Source of the DNA: Saxidomus purpurata
Taxonomy: Eukaryota > Mollusca > Bivalvia > Venerida > Veneridae
Length of the DNA stretch: 64,000 bases
Assembly (NCBI GenBank): GCA_022818135.1
Contig: JAFMSR010000010.1
Span: 31,482,269-31,546,268, forward strand
Reading direction: 5' to 3'
Below, piece by piece: positions 61,101-64,000 of this stretch. Position 1 is the stretch's first letter. The number at the start of each line of letters is the position of its first letter. Position numbers and translations under genes: made by a program. The notes beneath the pieces were generated by a model that searched no databases, had not been told where the DNA came from, and saw nothing but the letters and a program-made list of their open reading frames with translations.

Positions 61101-63887
61101 AGCAAGGAACATTCCTCATAGTTTTATCAACATGGCCTAGATTTAGAAATGATTTGAATCAAAAGTTGACGGACGACGGACGACGGACGACGGACAACAT
61201 GTCGAAAGCTCACCCTGGAGCCTGAGCTAAAAACCCTAGTGTTTCTAAAAATACAGAAGACTCATAAATAGACTTATCAAATCTTATCAACTGTTTGTCA
61301 TATAATACGTTTTCGTATCTAATATTTTACGCCTAGTAGTATCCTCATATAAGTTCTATTTTTATACGTAGTTACAACTCACGTGTTGAAAGAGTATTTT
61401 TCACTTTTTCTATAGGTCGGTGTTACGTATCATTTCGACCTGTTCCATGCTGAAACACGGCGATGTAGTTCTGTATTCCTTTTCGAAGTTCAGAACACAG
61501 CTTTTAGCCTAAACAGAACTGTTGATCTACCCATTGACTATTCTGTTACTTTTGACGAGGACACAGCGGTTGGAGAAATCCTTAGTACTGTGAACATGAT
61601 TGATGATTTCTCAGTTGGATCATATAGTGTTACACTGTACAAAGGTACTAAACACATTTATCTAGACAACTCACTATTGATAGTGCACGGGTTTTCGTTG
61701 TTTCATAGAACTTCTTTACTCTATATGGCTATTCAATCAGTCACACACCGAAGCATAATACTAAAGTTGCCTTTACCTTCTAGCAGTATGGGAACGTCAA
61801 AAAGCAAACAAGATTATTGGCGTAAGTTCGGACATGAACATCCGATTTTTATTATTATTAAACACTTTACATTATATGCCAAATATTGCAATTCATATTT
61901 TAAGGTTATAAAACTGCAAATTTTCATGCTCCTTTTGACAATGTCGATGTCGTTTTGACAATAGACGTTACTTTGAATCTTATAGGAAATGAGGCCCGCC
62001 GTTTTACGATCCAGCCTTCTTCATACAGCTTTACGGCACCTTCCGTACCAGCTCCTGTATATACGACAGTAACGGATATTGATGGCAATTCTGTCAGTTA
62101 CGTTGGTATGTTTGTATATTACAACTTTCAAGTATAACTAATCGCCAACAAATTTGAACTGGGAGTGATTAAACTGTAATAGCGCACACGAGCACGAAGT
62201 GTGGTCGTTCGTCTTCACGTCGTCAGCAACATGGACCGAAACACCTACAGGCTGCAAAATAAGTCAAGTTCAAAGTAATTTTAGTGACAGTGATTAATTT
62301 TGATGAGGTATTAGATGCACTGGACACTGGGTCATCTTTGGACAAATATGGGTGACTTGATTGAATAATAGAAGTTGTAAGCACCCCCAAAAAGCATTTT
62401 CTTACTATTACACATACAAATAAAACTTTATCAGAATATTTGATTTAACATTTATTTAAGCTCAAAGTTGACAACATTAATGTAATCCGTTCCAATCATT
62501 TAAGAGGCAACTGTTTTTACTAAATACTTATTAGATAGATCGATAAGAACATTTCTCTTTGTATGAACGTGAATTGACATTGCGTAACACAGAGCTTTGA
62601 CAAATAGTAGATGTTTTTAATTGCTCTCTAGAAAGAAAAATTACAAAATAACCTTTGTTACGGGTTGATAAACTAGTGTTACATCTTAGTACTGTATAAT
62701 AACATACGAAAAGTAATGTTAGTTCCTTTTCATTTTATTAAAACGATACGGTTTTATTCATTATATTAAACGATCTATTTGCCCAATATCATTGGAAACA
62801 CATTTTTCTTGTAAGTCTGTGTAACCCCACATTATATGAAGTTGTTATTCCGTTGAAGTTGAAGAGTATGTCTATGTCATTCCATAGTTCTGGTACTTTT
62901 GAGATATATACATAATATTGTTTTTGAAAGTATAAAATTTATTTTCTTTATTTTTCTTTTTCTTTCTATAGACTGTGATTCCGCTTCGCCATTGGTGTCT
63001 ATGTCCAGTGACACTTCGTCTGAGACATTCCCTGTATCGACAAGTTCACTATATGTTACATTAGCTGATGAACTAGATTACGAGGTAGATACGGAATACT
63101 ATCTACTTATGACAGTTGAAGATGTTGGGAACTCATTGACGGGCTATATAGCAGTCAGGGTAAGTAGCTAAAGCTTGTACACAAATTATCCGTTAAATTT
63201 ATTATGTTTGTCAAATAATTAATTAATGAAAATAGAATTGCCAATCTAAAGTGATAAATATCCTTCAATTTGACCATCATCACAAATGCATTCACCAAAA
63301 GTTAAGTATCATTAAAAACAATTATTGTGACAGTTATAGCTAAGTATCATAAATGTATATCACAGTTTTATTTCTAGTGAACATAGTTGAAAAGTAACAA
63401 AATCTTTTTTGACTGGCCCAGTCATAAAATGATTTTCCAACAATTTCGTGCGATAAACTTTTGTTTGAAACCATGAATAGAAAAAATGGTTGAGTATAAC
63501 TTATTTTCTTTTAATTTTCTAAACATATTTCATGTTTTAAGAACATTTCTTGACCATCATTTTTCTGGTCATTTTGAACAGTATTATAGATTTAAGTATC
63601 ACTCTATCATGATCTGTATTTGTTTAAAATGTCTTAATCTGGGCTTTATCGGGAATATTTCTCAGTACTTCATCGACTTTTTTTTTATTTTATTGATTGT
63701 TTTATTTTTCACCGCAGATTATTATAAATGACGTAAATGACAACTGTCCCATAATAAGCCCAACTTCAGTGACCTTGACTCCACAACCTATACTTATCGA
63801 GGCTGCTCTAGCAACATTTGCAACATCAGATGCCGACAGTGGCGAAAATGCCAACATACACTATGTTGTCGCTAATGTTACCGCAGA
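34079..63887 (+). CDS. LRR - FN3 - fibro-slime - cadherin adhesion protein, 5' part
   Basis: Thirty-five exons join with matching phases: 34079-34196, 34631-34757, 35561-35626, 37069-37143, 37427-37489, 37797-37874, 40104-40172, 40486-40557, 41039-41116, 41530-41601, 42301-42372, 43910-44062, 44327-44407, 45215-45349, 45959-46108, 46395-46544, 46808-46873, 47151-47294, 47442-47585, 48922-49068, 49481-49759, 50555-50764, 51426-51569, 52501-52710, 54061-54245, 55632-55758, 56484-56704, 56936-57194, 58517-58606, 59058-59233, 60057-60145, 61416-61644, 61905-62105, 62972-63159, 63718-63887. The product (about 1612 residues so far) has a signal peptide (1-19), about 35 LRRs (about 82-968), an LRRCT (968-1030), FN3 (1030-1146), fibro-slime (1146-1380) and cadherin repeats (from about 1384). 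The gene continues beyond the window, so any membrane anchor is unseen. It is probably extracellular and involved in adhesion or recognition. I know of no named orthologue. Confidence 0.85.
34631..34757 (+). CDS. Exon 2: N-terminal region with cysteine pair
   Basis: Acceptor TTGTTACAG, donor AACAT|GTATGT. It encodes a T-rich linker and GCTFSGSLIKSCSASN. The two cysteines before the first repeat suggest an LRR N-terminal cap. Enters in phase 1, leaves in phase 2. Confidence 0.8.
35561..35626 (+). CDS. Exon 3: first LRR-like unit
   Basis: Acceptor CTCGTTACAG, donor TCCAT|GTAATA. Translation VLANLAFPNITAGVFPETAT is a degenerate repeat with the GVFPE...T end. Phase 2 on both sides, as in most following exons. 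Confidence 0.75.
36093..36390 (-). pseudogene. LINE reverse transcriptase fragment in intron 3
   Basis: Antisense to the host gene. FAAFIDFQKAYDKIDR is RT motif A (first catalytic aspartate), and GLRQGFILSPVLFNVYVNGI is RT motif B of non-LTR retrotransposons. The frame stops before the YxDD box, and nothing else of the element is recognised, so it is a dead fragment. Confidence 0.85.
37069..37143 (+). CDS. Exon 4: LRR
   Basis: Acceptor ATGTTTGCAG, donor TACTT|GTATGT. Encodes IQIWYCGNFELFEDRTFENL, then TQLTYL. One leucine-rich repeat, phase 2-2. Confidence 0.85.
37427..37489 (+). CDS. Exon 5: short LRR
   Basis: Acceptor ACTGTTTCAG, donor AACTT|GTAAGT. Encodes KVQGTSLNHVPDLSNTAVIN. 63 nt, phase 2-2. 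Its donor lies at the start of a minisatellite made of donor-like copies (37487-37585). Confidence 0.85.
37487..37585 (+). repeat. Minisatellite duplicating the exon 5 splice donor
   Basis: Five copies of about 20-21 bp, CTTGTAAGTTTACATAACAT with minor changes, begin exactly at the exon 5/intron 5 junction. Every copy contains TTGTAAGT, a strong 5' splice site. Use of any later copy would read TAA immediately after the exon. Confidence 0.9.
37797..37874 (+). CDS. Exon 6: LRR
   Basis: Acceptor CTCTTGTAG, donor AGAGT|GTAAGT. Encodes NLAGNNIAINTNNYRGWKLP then STIERV. LxLxxN-type repeat, phase 2-2. Confidence 0.85.
37875..40103 (+). other. Intron 6, 2.2 kb, no recognised element
   Basis: The largest intron in the early LRR part. 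It has a few more GC-rich patches (38000-38120, 38330-38400) but no coding, SINE or terminal-repeat signature that I could support. Confidence 0.5.
40104..40172 (+). CDS. Exon 7: LRR
   Basis: Acceptor ATAATTACAG, donor ATAGT|GTAAGT. Encodes ALMNNLIYYIPDGWISGPNL then RIV. Phase 2-2. Confidence 0.85.
40486..40557 (+). CDS. Exon 8: LRR, 72 nt
   Basis: Acceptor TATATTTCAG, donor TACTT|GTATGT. Encodes SFGNNQLTQIQQSIFDDVSA then LVYL. Canonical 24-residue LRR with N at the asparagine-ladder position. Phase 2-2. Confidence 0.9.
41039..41116 (+). CDS. Exon 9: LRR
   Basis: Acceptor TTATCCTCAG, donor CACTT|GTAAGT. Encodes GMDGNQITRVSKNTLAPLAT then NNFVHL. Phase 2-2. Confidence 0.9.
41530..41601 (+). 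CDS. Exon 10: LRR, 72 nt
   Basis: Acceptor TTATTTCAG, donor ATATT|GTGAGT. Encodes NLSNNLLTYVQPQAFNQLPA then IKIL, a textbook LRR. Phase 2-2. Confidence 0.9.
42301..42372 (+). CDS. Exon 11: LRR, 72 nt
   Basis: Acceptor ATTATTTTCAG, donor CACCT|GTAAGT. Encodes ELHQNSFSTVLINLFADMPN then LVHL. Phase 2-2. Confidence 0.9.
42373..43909 (+). other. Intron 11 with interspersed repeat remnant
   Basis: Contains a (GACA)n run at about 43428-43443, followed by GACGACCCAGATAGACC, resembling the tail of the GACGGACGG-type repeats. No coding exon was detected in the 1.5 kb. The 78-codon open frame at 43553-43789 has no LRR pattern and no splice-phase support. Confidence 0.45.
43910..44062 (+). CDS. Exon 12: two LRRs
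   Basis: Acceptor AATTAAACAG, donor GAATT|GTGGGT (weak donor, fixed by phase because splicing 3 nt later would create a stop with exon 13). Encodes DLHQNDLQTLPRKSFQNLPS then LKEFRLHS... Phase 2-2, 153 nt. Confidence 0.85.
44327..44407 (+). CDS. Exon 13: LRR
   Basis: Acceptor TTTTTTACCAG, donor AGACT|GTAAGT. Encodes FISENELPTFPHQVLEESGP then YHSLTRL. Phase 2-2. Confidence 0.85.
44947..45082 (+). repeat. 67-bp tandem duplication in intron 13
   Basis: ATAAAAC/TATAAGATTTGACCATTG through CGGCTTTTCGG(G)AAAAAAAGAAA occurs twice head to tail with almost no divergence, indicating a recent event. Confidence 0.95.
45215..45349 (+). CDS. Exon 14: LRR region, about two units
   Basis: Acceptor CGTTCTTTCAG, donor TACTT|GTATGC. 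Encodes HADYNSITNLTEFGTEAFPD, and later LRTFTPFSALPALEYL. Phase 2-2. Confidence 0.85.
45959..46108 (+). CDS. Exon 15: two LRRs
   Basis: Acceptor ATCATTTCAG, donor ATACT|GTTAGT (weak but phase-consistent). Encodes QLRDNLITTINTTDLCELQN, LTELYLTANRIRESLMD, and ends CLPSLRIL. Phase 2-2. Confidence 0.85.
46250..46359 (-). mobile_element. SINE-like repeat, copy 3, in intron 15
   Basis: CTCGATTGTGAAAAGCTTGT followed by AGCTTACCGAGTCATTCTCA matches copies 1 and 2. The end is degraded and carries a G9/C6 run (46330-46345). It ends about 35 bp before the acceptor of exon 16. Confidence 0.6.
46395..46544 (+). CDS. Exon 16: two LRRs
   Basis: Acceptor CATGCATTTTAAG (poor pyrimidine tract), donor TACCT|GTGAGT. 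Encodes YLNWNLIQYVPEALQSSSVV, PSLRTLVLNGNKITFIEK, and ends STLQYL. I chose this acceptor over the CTCCAG at 46440 because it restores phase 2-2 and completes a full repeat. Confidence 0.8.
46808..46873 (+). CDS. Exon 17: LRR
   Basis: Acceptor TGATTTTTCAG, donor ACATT|GTAGGT. Encodes LIARNNILAIEDEAFPSQLI then TL. Phase 2-2. Confidence 0.85.
47151..47294 (+). CDS. Exon 18: two LRRs, 144 nt
   Basis: Acceptor CTCTTTATATAG, donor AATCT|GTAAGT. Encodes RLEENEFRFLHKYPFQNLTS and LYLQDNEIKVIPDEAFHGCT. Exactly two 72-nt modules, phase 2-2. Confidence 0.9.
47442..47585 (+). CDS. Exon 19: two LRRs, 144 nt
   Basis: Acceptor CTGAACTGTAG, donor AATAT|GTAAGT. Encodes FVDRNKIVQLKQVHLSDTSV and ELTASHNDIGWIEDGTLSHI. 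Phase 2-2. Confidence 0.9.
47681..48113. mobile_element. Large fold-back element in intron 19
   Basis: The ends AGCCTTGTGATGACATTTC and GAAATGTCACCACAAGGCT are inverted copies. The left half is built from degenerate units AATTCACGAATTCAACTTCATG and the right half from their inverse (CATGAAGTTGAAATCGCGAATTC). The whole 433 bp can fold on itself. It has no coding capacity and no clear target duplication. Confidence 0.8.
48610..48803 (+). mobile_element. tRNA-derived SINE in intron 19
   Basis: GATCAGTGGTCTAGCGGTAAACGC carries an A box, and GGTCGTAGGTTCGATTACC a B box at tRNA spacing. A SINE body follows (TGTTAAAGAACCTGGGGGTG). The cloverleaf is degenerate, so it is a SINE rather than a working tRNA gene. 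Confidence 0.65.
48922..49068 (+). CDS. Exon 20: two LRRs
   Basis: Acceptor TTACTTCCAG, donor ACCTT|GTAAGT. Encodes DLSDNKLTTLPAGGTFEDLT and SIDLSNNRINILRTDSFKNL. Phase 2-2. Confidence 0.9.
49481..49759 (+). CDS. Exon 21: about four LRRs, fused
   Basis: Acceptor GACTTTGTTTCAG, donor AGGCT|GTAAGA. Encodes SLFGNQISKIESYAFNGVST, SLNLNDNPLRELSSYSFN, FSTIPTKAFNDVS and LNDGLVSDIGEEAFYDLN. 279 nt, close to four modules, consistent with loss of internal introns. Phase 2-2. Confidence 0.9.
50060..50175 (-). repeat. GACGGACGG-tailed repeat fragment in intron 21
   Basis: (GGAC)n and (GACA)n runs followed by CATCTCGAGCACTTGGTGTT and CAAGTGAGC. The inverted CACTTG...CAAGTG end is the same family signature as at 12325 and 54646. 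Confidence 0.5.
50555..50764 (+). CDS. Exon 22: three LRRs
   Basis: Acceptor TTATATTTTAG, donor ATTAT|GTAAGT. Encodes YLNSNNIQTVTNPIFGGTST, NALYFFSNNMIGLSFDAFDN and LYLYNNNLELFPQVIQKQLY. Phase 2-2. Confidence 0.9.
51426..51569 (+). CDS. Exon 23: two LRRs, 144 nt
   Basis: Acceptor TCTATCACAG, donor ACACT|GTGAGT. Encodes HLGSNSITEIPTGFLSGQTS and HLNNNQMQYLETGVFDDLTA. Phase 2-2. Confidence 0.92.
52025..52405 (+). repeat. 51-bp minisatellite in intron 23
   Basis: About seven copies of CTAATATGTGAACACTGTTA followed by CAGTAGCTTTTAATCTGTTT and TGTAACTTGTT, with divergence increasing toward the left edge. Confidence 0.9.
52501..52710 (+). CDS. Exon 24: three LRRs
   Basis: Acceptor CATAATTCAG, donor TCAAT|GTGAGT. 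Encodes SLAGNSLGTLPEGLLDTMIL, SLDLSDNSMTYLHSLNKKTN and TVDISNNNLETIASSAFAGL. Phase 2-2. Confidence 0.92.
52711..54060 (+). other. Intron 24, 1.35 kb
   Basis: Contains the tRNA-like segment at 53058-53143. The rest is AT-rich with nothing recognised. No LRR exon was found in it. Confidence 0.5.
53058..53143 (-). pseudogene. tRNA-like sequence (degenerate tRNA or SINE head)
   Basis: On the minus strand GCATGTTAGCTCAGTCGGGA followed by GAGCA is a good D-arm/A-box region, and GGGTCCGAAACCC is a B-box/T-arm. The anticodon region (TTTTACAACTTTGTAAG) does not fold as a standard 5-bp stem with 7-nt loop, so I call it a pseudo-tRNA or SINE head. Confidence 0.45.
54061..54245 (+). CDS. Exon 25: LRR C-terminal cap
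   Basis: Acceptor ATCTTTTACAG, donor TGCA|GTGAGA. Encodes NLGSNPLECSCQMVMTIEDV, later SATCSENI and TSTFYC. The NPLECxC start and the two later cysteines are the LRRCT signature. This exon switches phase from 2 to 1, the border between the LRR module and the domains that follow. Confidence 0.9.
54646..55501 (+). repeat. Interspersed repeat with internal units in intron 25
   Basis: Starts AGCCAAGTGAACTTTTGCGA then TGGATGGTTGTCCGTCGTCC, and ends GTAAGCGCTATACGGCCATC then ATGGCCCTCTTGTTTT. About four diverged internal units share AGAGCTTAGATATTTGGTA and ACCCCTAGGTTAAAATTGAC. A related element lies inverted at 60408-61236. Confidence 0.6.
55632..55758 (+). CDS. Exon 26: fibronectin type III, first half
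   Basis: Acceptor GTTTTTTTCAG, donor GAAGT|GTATGT. Encodes SGVTDTQFTITWDQPDYVYF, then the ALTGEV end. The I-T-W-D-x-P core with tryptophan is the FN3 B strand. Phase 1-2. Confidence 0.85.
56484..56704 (+). CDS. Exon 27: fibronectin type III, second half
   Basis: Acceptor TATGCATGTAG, donor ACAG|GTAGAA. Encodes EYEVICTSGAGATLTDTQT, later LPGTSYECSIRATIDGIVSA and VFITPDGT. The Y.V.C and PGTxYxCxIRA pattern is the FN3 C-F strands. Phase 2-1. Confidence 0.87.
56936..57194 (+). CDS. Exon 28: fibro-slime domain, N-terminal part
   Basis: Acceptor TGTGTTTTAACAG, donor AACAG|GTTGGT. Encodes LEVKYYDFSKTHEDFNDLQY and SDSFSKWYRNDAENIEIVTS. Y-x-DF-x-x-x-H-x-DF near the start and F-x-x-WYR-(D/N) later are the recognised fibro-slime pattern. 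Phase 1-2. Confidence 0.85.
57239..57631. mobile_element. MITE with 43-bp terminal inverted repeats, TAAAA target duplication
   Basis: CACGGTGGGGAATCGCGTGA... at the left pairs with ...CATGTGATTCCCCGCCGTG at the right over 43 bp with 4 mismatches. The interior is also palindromic (GTTCTAGAATACGTTAATG and its inverse). TAAAA precedes the left end (57234-57238) and follows the right end (57632-57636). Non-autonomous DNA element in intron 28, 44 bp from the exon 28 donor. Confidence 0.9.
58517..58606 (+). CDS. Exon 29: fibro-slime, FFPxDGxGF segment
   Basis: Acceptor TTTTACTACAG, donor TTTGG|GTACGC. Encodes YYSDSFFPVDGQGFQSESQL, then DCNGQYHNF. Y-x-x-D-x-FFP-x-DG-x-GF is the most diagnostic fibro-slime motif. 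Phase 2-2. Confidence 0.9.
59058..59233 (+). CDS. Exon 30: fibro-slime, central strands
   Basis: Acceptor TTTGATTTCAG, donor CCTA|GTAAAT. Encodes FTSVVHTGLIFAGSEKITLA and GGEAMWLYVNKIRVFEFVSN. It aligns with the F-T...F.Y.G...F.F.GDDDVWVFING region, but the acidic DDD triad, normally a calcium-binding position in PA14-like folds, is replaced by GGEAM. Phase 2-1. Confidence 0.82.
60057..60145 (+). CDS. Exon 31: fibro-slime, linker strands
   Basis: Acceptor TATTTTCAG, donor TTAGAG|GTAGTT. Encodes GIVYVQEGTLSGENCTDLSS, then ISLLLE. Phase 1-0. Confidence 0.8.
60408..61236 (-). repeat. Interspersed repeat with internal units in intron 31
   Basis: Minus-oriented relative of 54646-55501. It opens with AAACAAGAGGGCCAGGGCAT and closes with GACGGACGACGGACGACGG... 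and CTCACCCTGGAGCCTGAGCT. About four internal units share AGCCTAGGCCTGTGGTTTCA. Confidence 0.6.
61416..61644 (+). CDS. Exon 32: end of fibro-slime, start of cadherin region
   Basis: Acceptor TTTTTCTATAG, donor AAAG|GTACTA. Encodes VGVTYHFDLFHAETRRCSSV then FLFEVQNT. Y-x-x-D-x-FHAE is the fibro-slime terminal motif. It continues LPIDYSVTFDEDTAVGEILS, a cadherin-like first strand (E-D/N-x-x-x-G). Phase 0-1. Confidence 0.87.
61905..62105 (+). CDS. Exon 33: cadherin-like region
   Basis: Acceptor TTCATATTTTAAG (weak), donor GTTG|GTATGT. Encodes VDVVLTIDVTLNLIGNEARR and FTAPSVPAPVYTTVTDIDGN. V...TVTDIDG resembles the start of a cadherin repeat, with D-x-D calcium ligands. Phase 1-1. Confidence 0.78.
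62972..63159 (+). CDS. Exon 34: cadherin repeat, C-terminal half
   Basis: Acceptor TTTCTTTCTATAG, donor GTCAGG|GTAAGT. Encodes DELDYEVDTEYYLLMTVEDV, then GNSLTGYIAVR. L-D-Y-E-x-x-x-x-Y-x-L...V-x-D-x-G is the canonical cadherin pattern (LDRE/LDYE). Phase 1-0. Confidence 0.9.
63718..63887 (+). CDS. Exon 35: cadherin DVNDN linker and next repeat; gene continues
   Basis: Acceptor TTTCACCGCAG, donor GCAGA|GTAAGT. Encodes IIINDVNDNCPIISPTSVTL and FATSDADSGENANIHYVVAN. D-x-NDN-x-P and the SDADSGENA-x-I-x-Y pattern are diagnostic cadherin repeats. It leaves in phase 2, so the coding sequence continues past 64000. Confidence 0.93.
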
Positions 63888-64000
63888 GTAAGTTAAATTA
63901 TCTAATTTCTTGATACAAATTTTCATCTAACATCAATAATGGTGCTTACACTTTCTTTGAGAAAAAGTCAATGACCGGCCAGCAAATTGATATAAAAAAG

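Overview
The window is eukaryotic nuclear DNA, most likely from a marine bivalve mollusc. The evidence is an AT-rich background, a coding region split into many short exons with clean GT-AG introns, and several interspersed repeat families that I associate from memory with bivalve genomes (AGCTCGACTATT elements with internal tandem units, GACGGACGG-tailed elements, tRNA-derived SINE-like copies). The species is not determined, and no bacterial-type gene organisation is present.

Layout. 1-6350 is mostly anonymous AT-rich DNA, with one long hairpin (4934-5055) and one exon-like segment (5648-5781). 6351-9692 holds three related non-autonomous elements, and 10264-10735 a further repeat family. 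11588-13062 holds a SINE-like copy and two exon-like segments. 13063-15780 is a nearly G-free TACC/TTACC satellite. 15781-24240 is a macrosatellite of 20 monomers (418-427 bp), each carrying what looks like a complete splice cassette: TACTAAC branch site, CAG acceptor, 77-nt exon-like core and GTATGT donor. The monomers form a seven-monomer higher-order repeat of about 2.97 kb. 24299-24399 and 26403 onward hold more exon-like segments, and 26094-26740 resembles the left flank at 11588-13062, so the two satellites sit between related flanks. 27827-28555 is a trinucleotide-based minisatellite. 28.5-34 kb is intergenic with transposon debris: a DDE transposase fragment, a LINE endonuclease fragment and a bivalve-type repeat.

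34079-63887 is the one convincing protein gene. It lies on the + strand, is complete at its 5' end and runs off the right edge. I resolved 35 exons with consistent phases (4838 coding nt, about 1612 residues). They encode a signal peptide, a cysteine-bearing N-terminal cap, about 35 leucine-rich repeats, an LRR C-terminal cap, a fibronectin type III domain, a fibro-slime (PA14-like) domain and the first cadherin-type repeats, including a DVNDN calcium motif. I do not recognise this domain order as a described family. It suggests a large secreted or membrane-tethered adhesion or recognition protein. Its introns contain a LINE reverse-transcriptase fragment, SINE-like copies, a MITE with a 5-bp target duplication, a large fold-back element, minisatellites, and a local minisatellite that has copied the gene's own splice donor.
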